From CAWACP01 sp963832965 (GTDB taxonomy: Bacteria > Acidobacteriota > Terriglobia > Bryobacterales > Bryobacteraceae): a stretch of 64,000 nt of DNA. Numbering within the stretch: position 1 is the first letter of the stretch; every line of letters begins with the position of its first letter. Shown piece after piece: positions 25,718 through 33,575 of this stretch. The stretch is taken from NCBI GenBank assembly GCA_963832965.1, contig CAWHVW010000007.1:1-64000 (forward strand), written 5' to 3'. Both the position numbers and the translations under genes were made by a program. Under the pieces are notes generated by a model. It did no database searches and was not told the origin of the DNA. It worked only from the letters and a program-made list of their open reading frames with translations.

Positions 25718-27130
25718 TCAAATCTTCCGCTGCTTCCACGTGCCGCGCGTGAACATATACAGGCCCATCAATGCGATCAGCGTCTCCGCGAGAGGAATGG
25801 ACGCGAAGACGCCGCGCACCTTCATGTGCGCCGGAAAGGCCAGCGCCCAGGCGAGCGGGATCTCGCAAAACACGAACCCAATGGTGTTGATGAGCGTCGG
25901 CGTCACCGTGTCGCCCGCGCCGTTAAAGGCCTGCAGCATCACCATGCCGAACGCATAGGTGAGATTCCCGTAGCCGACGATCCGCAGGCAATCCACGGAA
26001 TTCGATGCGACCTGCCGGTCGGAGGTAAACAAGCGCACAATGGGGTCCGGCATAACAATGAACGCCAGCCCGGCGAAACCGAGAAACGTCATCGTATAAA
26101 GGCAGGTGAGCCAAACAGCGCGCTCGGCCCGCTCCGGCTTCCCCGCCCCAAGATTCTGGCCCACCATGGTCGCCGCCGCGCCGCTCAATCCCCACGTGGG
26201 CATGATCACGAAGATGAAAATGCGAATGCCGATGGTGTACCCGGCCACCGCGGCGCTGCCGAAAAAGCTGATCATGCGCACCAGCGCGATCCAACTGATA
26301 TGCGCCACCATGAACTGCAACACGCCCGTAGTGGAAACCCGCGCCAGCGAACCGATCACCCGCGGGACCACCCGCCAGTCCGCCCGGCGAATCACCACGC
26401 GGTTGTGGCCGCGGGTGAGCATCCAGAACTGATAGAGCACCCCACAAGTCCGGCCGGTAAGCGTGGAGACCGCCGCGCCGGTCACGCCCAACGCGGGGAA
26501 CGGACCCAGTCCGAAGATGAAGCAGGGGTCCAGCGCGAGGTTGATCAGGTTCGCCATCCACAACACCCGCATGGCCACAGCGGCATCGCCCGCGCCGCGA
26601 AAGATGGCGTTGTTCAGGAACAGCAGCATCACCACCACGCTGCTTCCGAAGGTGATGGCGGCATAGTGGTGTCCGCTGGCGATCAGGTCCGCGGGCCCGC
26701 CCATCCATCCGAGCAGGTGCGCCGCCAGCAGGAAGCCGGGAACAGCCACCAGAACGGCCACGCCAATCCCCAGGAAAATGGCCTGCACGGCGGCTGTCGC
26801 GGCTCCGCGCGGATCCTTCTCGCCGATGCGCCGGGCAACCATCGCGGTAGTGGACAAGCTCACACCGAAGGCCACCGAGAACACCATGGTCATCATCGAT
26901 TCCGTCAGGCCCACGGTGGCGATGGCGTTGGCGCCCAGGCGCGTCACCCAGAACACGTCGACAATGGCGAACAGCGACTCCATGAACATTTCCAGCACCA
27001 TGGGCGTGGCCAGCAGGAGAATCGCCCTGCTGATGGAGCCTTCGGTGAAGTCCTGATGCGTGCCGCGGATGGCTTCGAAGAGAGAACTCCAGAATCCCCG
27101 GCGAGGTTGGATGATAGCGGGCGTGGCCAT
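25718..27130 (-). CDS. MATE family multidrug/cation efflux transporter
   Basis: 470 residues with two related six-helix halves typical of MATE pumps, which export drugs or metabolites by Na+ or H+ antiport. Features: PMVLEMFMESLFAIVDVFWVTRLG, GLTESMMTMVFSVAFG, NNAIFRGAGDAA in the first half, and GQNLGAGKPERAERAVW, LQAFNGAGDT in the second. The ATG is preceded by a TCAGGAG site. The ~200-base leader contains a GC-rich nested hairpin at 27174-27209. It is convergent with fpg and likely transcribed alone. Confidence 0.94.
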   Translation of the reverse strand: MATPAIIQPRRGFWSSLFEAIRGTHQDFTEGSISRAILLLATPMVLEMFMESLFAIVDVFWVTRLGANAIATVGLTESMMTMVFSVAFGVSLSTTAMVARRIGEKDPRGAATAAVQAIFLGIGVAVLVAVPGFLLAAHLLGWMGGPADLIASGHHYAAITFGSSVVVMLLFLNNAIFRGAGDAAVAMRVLWMANLINLALDPCFIFGLGPFPALGVTGAAVSTLTGRTCGVLYQFWMLTRGHNRVVIRRADWRVVPRVIGSLARVSTTGVLQFMVAHISWIALVRMISFFGSAAVAGYTIGIRIFIFVIMPTWGLSGAAATMVGQNLGAGKPERAERAVWLTCLYTMTFLGFAGLAFIVMPDPIVRLFTSDRQVASNSVDCLRIVGYGNLTYAFGMVMLQAFNGAGDTVTPTLINTIGFVFCEIPLAWALAFPAHMKVRGVFASIPLAETLIALMGLYMFTRGTWKQRKI

Positions 27131-27173
27131 GATTTGCGACTCCTGAGCGCGGTGCTAAAGGTGGTGGGTTCAG

Positions 27174-27209
27174 CCGCGGCGAAGAGTGCTCAGCTAATGA
27201 GCGCCGCGG
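27174..27209 (-). promoter_or_regulatory. Nested hairpin in the MATE gene leader
   Basis: Perfect 8-base outer stem (CCGCGGCG at 27174-27181 with CGCCGCGG at 27202-27209) enclosing an inner 5-base stem (GCTCA 27188-27192 with TGAGC 27198-27202). It lies 44-79 bases upstream of the MATE start. It may be an RNA control element or simply a stable leader hairpin; no known riboswitch class was recognised. Confidence 0.4.
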
Positions 27210-27374
27210 GCGGGAACGCGACAGCCACGGACAGATCGACCCCCGGGTGGGCGGCGATGATCGGCGTGGTGAGTGCGTTCTTGCGCATGACAGGAAGCGG
27301 GAATGTGAAATCCCCTGTTTAATCAATATAACCGGGAGGCGCGATGGTTTGCAAGCATGATAGAACGGAAAGAC

Positions 27375-28400
27375 ATGGCCTCTCTACGTCCTCTCGCGCT
27401 CGCCTGCACCCTGTTCGCCTGCTCCGCGCCGGCGCAGACCTGGAAATTCGCCGTCTCCGGCGATTCGCGCAACTGCGGCGACATCGTAATGCCGGCCATT
27501 GCCGCCGGCGTGCGCGCGAGCGGGGCCGAATTTTACTGGCACCTCGGCGACTTCCGCGCCATTTACGAATTTGACGAAGACATGGGGCCGCAGCCCAACA
27601 TCGCCACCTACGAAGCCCATGCGTGGCCCGATTTCATTGCCCATCAACTCGAGCCGTTCGGCGACCTGCCGGTTTTCCTCGCCCTCGGCAATCACGAAAC
27701 CGTTCCTCCGGCCACGCGGGAGGCCGCGCTGATCCAATTCGCCGACTGGCTGGATACCCCGGTTCTGCGCGCGCAACGCCTGAAGGACAACCCGCAGGAC
27801 CATAAGCTGCGCGCGTACTATCACTGGGTGAGCCGCGGCGTGGATTTCATCACGCTCGACAACGCCTCGGCCGATCAGTTCGACGACGCGCAGCTCAAGT
27901 GGTTCGACGCGCTCATTCGCCGCGATGAGGCGTCGGACGAGATCCGAACCATCGTGGTGGGAATGCATGAGGCACTCCCCGGCAGCATCGGCGCCAGCCA
28001 CAGCATGAATGAATCGGCTCAGGGAACGGTGAGCGGACGGGCCGCCTACGAGACCCTCTGGCACGCGCGGGATTCCGCGCACAAACGCGTCTACGTGCTG
28101 GCCAGCCATTCGCATTTCTACATGGAAGACATCTTCGACAACGCCGAGTGGAAGGGCCGCGTCCTGCCGGGATGGATCGTGGGCACGGCCGGCGCCATAC
28201 GGTATCGTTTGCCCGCCGCCGCGGGACCCGATCAAAGAGCCAAAACCGACGTATACGGATACATGACAGGAACGGTGAGCGCCGACGGAGCCATCGCCTT
28301 CTCATTCGAGGAGCTCAGTCTGGAAGACCTCCTGCGCATCGACCAGGGCAAGCACCCGGAGACCATGGTGCAGTGGTGCTACAACGAGAACAAACAATAA
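27375..28400 (+). CDS. Calcineurin-like metallophosphoesterase, secreted
   Basis: 341 residues from ATG 27375 (MASLRPLALACTLFACSAPA), which has GGAAAG upstream; an ATG 27357 would add six residues. A signal peptide is present, possibly a lipoprotein signal with LFAC. Metallophosphoesterase motifs run in order: VSGDSRN, HLGDFRA, ALGNHE, VVGMHE and ASHSHFYM, giving the usual two-metal site with variations in the first two. It likely acts on phosphoesters in the periplasm or cell surface. An ATG in another frame at 27344 has a better GGGAGG site but opens only a non-protein-like frame. Confidence 0.85.
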   Translation: MASLRPLALACTLFACSAPAQTWKFAVSGDSRNCGDIVMPAIAAGVRASGAEFYWHLGDFRAIYEFDEDMGPQPNIATYEAHAWPDFIAHQLEPFGDLPVFLALGNHETVPPATREAALIQFADWLDTPVLRAQRLKDNPQDHKLRAYYHWVSRGVDFITLDNASADQFDDAQLKWFDALIRRDEASDEIRTIVVGMHEALPGSIGASHSMNESAQGTVSGRAAYETLWHARDSAHKRVYVLASHSHFYMEDIFDNAEWKGRVLPGWIVGTAGAIRYRLPAAAGPDQRAKTDVYGYMTGTVSADGAIAFSFEELSLEDLLRIDQGKHPETMVQWCYNENKQ

Positions 28401-28409
28401 GCATCAGTC

Positions 28410-28435
28410 TTCTATTCGTGTGCATTCGTGGCTAA
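28410..28435. repeat. Short repeat at a convergent gene junction (copy B, diverged)
   Basis: TTCTATTCGTGTGCATTCGT followed by GGCTAA lies between the phosphoesterase and the OPT transporter and overlaps the OPT stop codon. It resembles copies A (25676) and C (40958) in layout (TTCTAT...CATTCGTGGCTAA) but is shorter. Confidence 0.45.
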
Positions 28436-30420
28436 CGCTGTTTCGCGCCCAGCGGAATGCGGATCAGCACCCACGCAATCGCCACAAAACCTCCCAACGA
28501 CAACCAGCTTCCCCAGGCCGGGAAGAAGCTGAACTGGTCCGCGCCGGTGAGCATGTGCGTGAACGACGGCACCTGGCTCACCGCCAGCAAAGCGATGAGA
28601 ATGCCCATGATCGCTTCGCCGGCAATCAAGCCTGACGCGAGCAGCGTGCCGCGCTCATCCACCGCGGCTTTCTTCTCGGCGCTGTAGCCGGCGGTAATGC
28701 GGTCGATAAGCCATTTGCACGCGCCGCCGGCAAAGATAGCCGAGGAAGTGTCGAACGGAAGGTACATCCCGACGGCGATCAGCATGGGTGAGCGCGCGCC
28801 GCACAGGATCAGCGCAATGCCGAACGCGATGCCGATGCCCAGCAGCCCCCAGGGCATCTGTCCGCCCACAATTCCCTTGGCCAGTTGCGCCATGAGCCCC
28901 GCCTGTGGCGCAGGCAGAGCACGCCCGCCGATCCCCCCGGTCGCCAGGTTGGCCTCATGCAGAACCATGATGGGCCACATCAGGAAGAATGCCAGCATGA
29001 TCACCGCGATGATCTCCACCAGTTCCATCTTCCACGGCGTGCCACCCAGCAGATACCCGGCTTTCAGGTCCTGAATGAGCGAGCCGGAAACCGAGCAGGC
29101 CACGCCCACCACAGCCGCCACCCCCAGCACCGCCGCCACCCCCGCCGCGCCGGTAACGCCGATCACCAGCATCATCAACGCCGAAATGATGAGCGCCGAC
29201 AAAATCAGGCCAGAGAGCGGCTGATTCGAGCTGCCCACCAGACCGATCAGGTACCCGCCCACCGCCGTCAGCAGGAAGCCGGTGATCACCATCACCACCG
29301 CCGCGACAATCGCCGACAGCACGCCATGGGTGAAGTAATAATAGATGCCGGTGATCGGCGCCAGCAGCGCAAAAATGCCCATCACCACCCAGCGCGCTGG
29401 AATATCGCGTTCAGTGGGGTCATCGGTGTGCTTTTCGTGCGCGGCCTTCGAGGACACCGCGAAAACGCCCCGCAGCGAACTGAACAGCGATTCGCGCATG
29501 GACCACATGGTGTTCGCCGCGCCCACCAGCATGGTGCCCACCGCAATGGGCCGCACAATGTTGTACCAAAGACTGAACGAGGCGACGCCGGGGTCGGTGG
29601 TGCCGATGCGCCGGGGCAGGTCCGGGTCGAAGAACATCAGCAGCGGAATCAGAATCCACCAGGCCAGCAGTCCACCCGACATGGTGATAGCGGAAAGCTC
29701 CGGCCCAATGATGTAGCCAATGCCCACCAGAGCCGGCGAGAGGCTGGGCGTCGACCACGGCACGCCGCCGCAGTGCGTCACGTCGCCGATGGGCTGTTTC
29801 TCATAGTTGAAGTGCTTCACCACCGAGCGCGGAAAGGCCATAAAACCGTCGGTGTACTCGCGGAAGATCTGCAGGCCGTTGTCGGCGGTGAGAAACTGCA
29901 CCAGTGCGCCAAAACCCATCGCGCCAAAGATATATTTCGGAGCGTCGGTGGCGTCCTGGCCGGCCTTCACGATTTCGTAGCTGGCCACGCTTTCCGGAAA
30001 TGGCAGGGCCGCGTCAGTGCACAGCGGCCGGCGCAGCAGGATGATGAACAGAATCCCGATAAGTCCGCCCACCAGCAGAATAAGCGTGGCCTCCCAATAG
30101 TGCGAGCGCAGATCGGTCCACAGCCGTTTCCCGTTGATGTCCACCATAAGGAATGCGGGGATGGTGAAAATGGCGCCGGCCACCAGCGCTTCGCCCACCG
30201 ACGCGGCAGTGCGCGCGATGTTCTGCTCAAGGATGCCTCCCCGGAAGGCGGGTAGCCTGAACAGAGCCATGGCGATGACCGCGGCGGGGATGGTCGCGGC
30301 CACGGTCTGGCCCGCTTTCATGCCCAGCCAGGCGTTGGCCGAGCCGAATACAAGGGCCAGGAACAGGCCGAGTCCCACGGCCTTCCATGTCATCTCCGGC
30401 GGGCGCTGAGGTGGGGGCAT
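28432..30420 (-). CDS. OPT family oligopeptide transporter
   Basis: 662-residue polytopic protein of the oligopeptide transporter superfamily, which imports peptides or metal chelates by proton coupling. It has about fifteen hydrophobic helices, with the family N-terminus FGSANAWLGMKAGQTVAATIPAAVIAMALFR, the ILEQNIARTAASVGEALVAGAIFTIPAF segment, SGSLIQDLKAGYLLGGTPW, and GMYLPFDTSSAIFAGG near the C-terminus. These match the prokaryotic OPT group. The ATG lies just after the gene-free ~100-base spacer toward 30523. Substrate unknown. Confidence 0.95.
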   Translation of the reverse strand: MPPPQRPPEMTWKAVGLGLFLALVFGSANAWLGMKAGQTVAATIPAAVIAMALFRLPAFRGGILEQNIARTAASVGEALVAGAIFTIPAFLMVDINGKRLWTDLRSHYWEATLILLVGGLIGILFIILLRRPLCTDAALPFPESVASYEIVKAGQDATDAPKYIFGAMGFGALVQFLTADNGLQIFREYTDGFMAFPRSVVKHFNYEKQPIGDVTHCGGVPWSTPSLSPALVGIGYIIGPELSAITMSGGLLAWWILIPLLMFFDPDLPRRIGTTDPGVASFSLWYNIVRPIAVGTMLVGAANTMWSMRESLFSSLRGVFAVSSKAAHEKHTDDPTERDIPARWVVMGIFALLAPITGIYYYFTHGVLSAIVAAVVMVITGFLLTAVGGYLIGLVGSSNQPLSGLILSALIISALMMLVIGVTGAAGVAAVLGVAAVVGVACSVSGSLIQDLKAGYLLGGTPWKMELVEIIAVIMLAFFLMWPIMVLHEANLATGGIGGRALPAPQAGLMAQLAKGIVGGQMPWGLLGIGIAFGIALILCGARSPMLIAVGMYLPFDTSSAIFAGGACKWLIDRITAGYSAEKKAAVDERGTLLASGLIAGEAIMGILIALLAVSQVPSFTHMLTGADQFSFFPAWGSWLSLGGFVAIAWVLIRIPLGAKQR

Positions 30421-30522
30421 TCAGGCATCGTATCAGGCGCCGTGGAAGGACGTAACTTGCGCGCCCCGAGGCGAGCGTGGCATCATTAACTGTTTCGTAA
30501 CCAGAGGCGCCAATATCGGTCC

Positions 30523-31209
30523 ATGGCCACTATCGTTTACTTCGCTCGGGCATTGTTGGACTGCCCTACGATTCTGCGCCTGCTGTACCGCCATCGTCGC
30601 GCCGCCGTCCTCTTCGACGCCGGCTTCTACAGGACCTCGTACCCGGACGTGGCCGGCATCAACCCGCTGCTGCACTTCATCGTCGAAGGCGGTTTCGAGG
30701 GACGCAACCCGCATCCCCTGTTCGACACGGCTTTCTATATCGCGGGAAATCCGGATGTGAAAGCCCGCGGATGGAACCCTTTGTTGCATTACCTGAAATA
30801 CGGGACTTCCGGCGAGCGTCAGCCGCATCCGCTGTTCGACGCCCGATACTATCTTGAACGCTACCCGGACGTCCGCCGGGCGGCCATGAATCCGTTGCTG
30901 CACTACGTCCTCCACGGCGCCGCCGAAGGACGCAAGCCGCATCGGCTGTTTCAGCCCGGCTACTACCTTCAGAACTGCCCCGAGGCGCGGCAGGCGGGCG
31001 CTCCTCCTGCGCTGGTCCACTTCCTTCGCTGCTCCGGGAACTGGGCCGATCCCCACCCTCTGTTCCACTGTCGTGGATATTTGCTCCACCACCCCGATGC
31101 GGCTGCGTCCGGCATGAACCCTTTGGTGCACTACGCGCTGTCCGGCTCGCGCGCTCCCGTGTGGAAAGAGGGAGTGCAGTTTGGCCAGGCCATCGCGTCA
31201 CTGTCGTAG
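30523..31209 (+). CDS. Protein of five NPLLHY repeats (glycan-locus associated)
   Basis: 228 residues made almost wholly of a tandem ~36-residue repeat starting near residue 32. The core pattern is D..FY...YPDV....NPLLHY...G..EGR.PHPLF. Units 1-3 are well preserved, units 4 and 5 are more diverged (PPALVHFLR; NPLVHYALSG). Such repeats are known as N- or C-terminal additions on glycosyltransferases and surface-glycan proteins; here they stand alone. No signal peptide is evident. It ends 5 bases before the sulfotransferase gene, so the pair is likely one unit. Function unknown; substrate targeting is a guess. Confidence 0.85.
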   Translation: MATIVYFARALLDCPTILRLLYRHRRAAVLFDAGFYRTSYPDVAGINPLLHFIVEGGFEGRNPHPLFDTAFYIAGNPDVKARGWNPLLHYLKYGTSGERQPHPLFDARYYLERYPDVRRAAMNPLLHYVLHGAAEGRKPHRLFQPGYYLQNCPEARQAGAPPALVHFLRCSGNWADPHPLFHCRGYLLHHPDAAASGMNPLVHYALSGSRAPVWKEGVQFGQAIASLS

Positions 31210-31214
31210 ATGCG

Positions 31215-31961
31215 ATGCGGTTTGTGCTTCTCCACTACCACATTTATAAGAACGCCGGGATGTCCGTGCAAGAGTTCCTCGACCGCAACTTCGGCGAGAG
31301 GTTTTGCCGGCTGGACACTCGCGATCCGAATGGCCGCGTTGACAATACCGGCCTGCTCGCTTTTCTGAACGGAAACGATCGCCTGCAGGCGGTTTCCAGC
31401 CATCAGATCCGCTACCCCGTGCCGGCGGTTCCAGGGCTCCTGTTCTTCGACCTTGTCTTCCTGCGGGATCCTCTAGACCGCGTTCGCTCCATGTACGACT
31501 ATGCTCGCGCAAAGCCGGTGGAGGGAGATCCGGTGAGCGATCTTGCCAGCCGCTTCGACCTGGGCGGCTTCGTCGAGCACCTTCTTTCCCGAATGCCGCA
31601 GTGGGTTTGCGACGCTCAGGTGGACCATCTGGCCGGGGGCGCCGGCAGAAACGAACTGGAGCGGGCTACCCGGACCATCCTGCAATCTTCGCTTCCGGGT
31701 GTCGTGGATTGTCTCGAACAGAGCCTTGCCGCCGGGAAGTTTTTCCTCCGGCCGGTATTCCCCGGCTTGCGCTGCGCCGCACCCGCCGTGAACGTATCGA
31801 GGGGGCTCGAAGGGACTGTCATCGAGCGAAACCGCCGTCTTCGAGAGGCTTGCGGCAACCGGTTGTACGCGGAACTGGAAGCGCGGAACAGCCTGGATCT
31901 GGAACTGGTGAAGCGCGCGCGAGCGGAAGTGGAGAGGCGGTTCAGCCTGGCGTCACGGTGA
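31215..31961 (+). CDS. Sulfotransferase family protein
   Basis: 248-residue protein with the PAPS-binding 5'-phosphosulfate loop as HIYKNAGMSVQEFL (consensus H.PK.aGtS..) at residues ~8-21 and the 3'-phosphate motif FLRDPLDRVRSMYDY. This fits the Sulfotransfer_2-like group that sulfates carbohydrates. The ATG at 31215 gives the family N-terminus MRFVLLHYHIYKNAG. It is paired with the NPLLHY-repeat protein just upstream, suggesting sulfation of a surface glycan. Its 3' end overlaps the convergent 109-residue gene by 20 bases. Confidence 0.88.
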   Translation: MRFVLLHYHIYKNAGMSVQEFLDRNFGERFCRLDTRDPNGRVDNTGLLAFLNGNDRLQAVSSHQIRYPVPAVPGLLFFDLVFLRDPLDRVRSMYDYARAKPVEGDPVSDLASRFDLGGFVEHLLSRMPQWVCDAQVDHLAGGAGRNELERATRTILQSSLPGVVDCLEQSLAAGKFFLRPVFPGLRCAAPAVNVSRGLEGTVIERNRRLREACGNRLYAELEARNSLDLELVKRARAEVERRFSLASR

Positions 31962-32271
31962 GGGTTCGGTCCGCCTGCGCGAAGAGCTGGTCGTATCTCA
32001 CGATTTCGAAGAAAGGTTCCTGTCGCGGCGGGACAATGAATCTGGTTCTGCTTTCGCCATCCTGCCAGACAAGTGCGGCGTCGGCCCCGGGGTCCGATTG
32101 CCGGAGCGACTCGCGCACGTTCAGGTAGACCCGCTGGCGCTCGGCCGCCGTCTTTATGTCAAAGCCGGGGCCGGCAAGGACCACCACGAGGGCCACATCG
32201 TGAATGGTCAGACGGGCAGTTCGATAAGTCTCCGGATCGTGCTCCATCGGCGCGAGTACTACATGTATCAC
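31942..32271 (-). CDS. Conserved-looking hypothetical protein downstream of the MerR target
   Basis: 109 residues from a GTG start, with an alpha/beta-like pattern: MIHVVLAPMEHDPETYRTAR, HDVALVVVLAGPGFD, RQRVYLNVRESLRQSDPG and ALVWQDGESRTRFIVPP. No family recognised and no signal peptide. It starts 6 bases after the stop of the cysteine-containing secreted protein on the same strand, so it is probably in the MerR-controlled unit. A codon-position bias like the neighbours supports coding. Function unknown. Confidence 0.6.
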   Translation of the reverse strand: MIHVVLAPMEHDPETYRTARLTIHDVALVVVLAGPGFDIKTAAERQRVYLNVRESLRQSDPGADAALVWQDGESRTRFIVPPRQEPFFEIVRYDQLFAQADRTLTVTPG

Positions 32272-32277
32272 AACCGG

Positions 32278-32658
32278 TTACCTGGCGCGCAGCGCCGGCA
32301 TATCCGCTTCAATGAACTGTTTCACGCCCGGCCGGCCCTTGAGGCTCAGCCAGACCGTTCCGTCTTCTCCATGCACGGCCAGTTCGAAATCGAAAAACGG
32401 GCAGCAGCGGCGCTCCAGTTCCACCCATTCAGCGAGCTCGCCCAGTGGCTCTTTGCCGGTGTCGATGCGAAAGCTGTAGCCATCGGCGAGCTCGCGGTTC
32501 TCGGCCGCGGCCGTGTAAAGTTTGTCCAGAAGGAAGCGCCAGCGCTGGCGCTGCTCCGGCTGGAACGCCTTCAGGTTGCAGGCGAACGGCGCCTGATTCG
32601 TTGCAAAGCACAGCGCCGCCGCCATCAGCCCGGCGGCGAGAGACTTCAGGTTCATCAT
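32278..32658 (-). CDS. Secreted protein with ERRCCPFF motif, probable MerR target
   Basis: ~126 residues: a signal-peptide-like N-terminus (MMNLKSLAAGLMAAALCF), then a domain with CNLKAFQPEQRQRW, DGYSFRID, LAEWVELERRCCPFFDFEL and WLSLKGRPGVKQFI. I have seen this CNL...ERRCCPFF pattern in small proteins next to metal-responsive regulators; no biochemical role is known to me. The vicinal cysteines could bind a thiophilic metal. The start (32658 or 32655) lies about one base from the transcription start expected from the 19-base-spacer promoter, so the mRNA may be leaderless. Confidence 0.7.
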   Translation of the reverse strand: MMNLKSLAAGLMAAALCFATNQAPFACNLKAFQPEQRQRWRFLLDKLYTAAAENRELADGYSFRIDTGKEPLGELAEWVELERRCCPFFDFELAVHGEDGTVWLSLKGRPGVKQFIEADMPALRAR

Positions 32659-32665
32659 GTCGCCG

Positions 32666-32696
32666 ATCATGCCACTTAAAGTCAGCTTTAAGTCAA
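32666..32696 (-). promoter_or_regulatory. MerR-type promoter with 19-base spacer and operator dyad
   Basis: On the minus strand TTGACT (32696-32691) and CATGAT (32671-32666) are 19 bases apart, the over-long spacing characteristic of MerR-activated promoters. Between and overlapping them is a perfect dyad ACTTAAAG-TCAG-CTTTAAGT at 32674-32693. It lies between the secreted-protein gene and the divergent merR gene, so it probably controls both. Confidence 0.85.
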
Positions 32697-32722
32697 GTAA
32701 AATCCGCGCTACGCTGGAAATA

Positions 32723-33118
32723 ATGACCATTGGTGAAGTCGCCCGGCAGGCTGGCCTCCGTGCCTCGGCGATCCGCTACTACGAAAAAGCGGGCTTGCTT
32801 CCCCGCCCCGCCCGTTCCTCCGGCCGCCGCCAGTATGATCAGGGCATCCTCGAACTGCTCGCGGTGCTGGAGCATGCCAAAGCCTGCGGTTTCACGCTGG
32901 ACGAGACCCGGCAGCTCTTCGGCGGCTGGCGGAACGACCGTCCGGTTTCCGAGCGCTGGCGCAATCTCGCCCGGGGCAAGATCGTGGAACTGGACGCGCT
33001 CGCCGCGCGGATTGCCGCTATGCGCGGGCTGCTGGAGCGCATCCAGCGCTGCCAGTGCCTCGATGTCCATCAGTGCGGACGGGGTATCCTGAAGTCCCGC
33101 AATAACTTGCGCTCCTAA
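32723..33118 (+). CDS. MerR family transcriptional regulator, probably metal-responsive
   Basis: 131-residue regulator with the MerR winged-helix N-terminus MTIGEVARQAGLRASAIRYYEKAGLLPRPARSSG, a dimerisation coiled coil, and a C-terminal cysteine group CQCLDVHQCGRG. A C-x-C...C arrangement there is the metal-binding pattern in many ZntR/CueR/MerR relatives, though the exact spacing here is not one I can assign to a metal. ATG 32723 with GGAAA upstream is the start. It is divergent from its likely target across a dyad promoter. Confidence 0.9.
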   Translation: MTIGEVARQAGLRASAIRYYEKAGLLPRPARSSGRRQYDQGILELLAVLEHAKACGFTLDETRQLFGGWRNDRPVSERWRNLARGKIVELDALAARIAAMRGLLERIQRCQCLDVHQCGRGILKSRNNLRS

Positions 33119-33165
33119 GGTAAAGTTTCCTCGCGAACGCCTCCGGACGCTGCGATAAGTACTTC

Positions 33166-33507
33166 GTGAGCCGGTTTATCGCCAACGCCGTGGAGATTCT
33201 CGCTGCAGCGGAGAACACGATGACCGCCGGCTCTACGCCGTCCGACCTAACTATCCTTATTTCGGCGGAAGGGGGGATTCATATGGTGGCCGATTCCGAT
33301 TGGCCCCTCGAATCCCTCCGCCAGTTCCACGGCTCCAGCGCCGCCTACCGCGTCCGCCCGCTTGAGGACAAGGTTCGCGTGGAAGGCCGCACCGGATCGC
33401 AGACTTGCGTCTTCGAAAGCGACAAGCCCGAGCGCGCGGCCCGCCTCCTTCTCAACTCCGTCCCCGGCTACCAGATGACCGGCCTGCTGCTGCCCAGCGC
33501 GGCGTAA
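33166..33507 (+). CDS. Small conserved-looking cytosolic protein
   Basis: 113 residues from GTG 33166 (ATG 33220 is an alternative). Sequence has an amphipathic helix then beta-rich region: DLTILISAEGGIHMVADSDWPLESLRQFHG, AYRVRPLEDKVRVEGRTGSQTCVFESD and a hydrophobic C-terminus. No domain recognised and no signal peptide. It stands between merR and a promoter at 33526, with its own weak upstream region. Function unknown. Confidence 0.6.
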   Translation: MSRFIANAVEILAAAENTMTAGSTPSDLTILISAEGGIHMVADSDWPLESLRQFHGSSAAYRVRPLEDKVRVEGRTGSQTCVFESDKPERAARLLLNSVPGYQMTGLLLPSAA

Positions 33508-33525
33508 GCAGGACCAAACTGGCCA

Positions 33526-33555
33526 TTGAACGCCTGTGCTGAGCGGACTTATGCT
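33526..33555 (+). promoter_or_regulatory. Sigma-70-like promoter, first of a duplicated pair
   Basis: TTGAAC (33526-33531) and TATGCT (33550-33555) with an 18-base spacer, upstream of the secreted protein at 33576. The 33511-33560 block, including the upstream GGACCAAAC segment, is closely similar to 34259-34310. Confidence 0.65.
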
Positions 33556-33575
33556 GAAGGTGCTCGATATCCGGA

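Noticed and set aside
25295..27322. Very long plus-strand open frame (675 codons) opposite the MATE gene
   Set aside because: It is the GC-rich mirror of fpg's end and the MATE gene: composition is rich in His/Arg/Gln, no domain, and the MATE frame explains the region.
27344..27574. Alternative frame with a better ribosome site at the phosphoesterase start
   Set aside because: The product is Arg-rich, short and without motif, while the overlapping frame has a signal peptide and phosphoesterase motifs.
28885..30255. 456-codon frame opposite the OPT transporter
   Set aside because: Low-complexity His/Arg/Gln composition and full overlap with a clear transporter gene.
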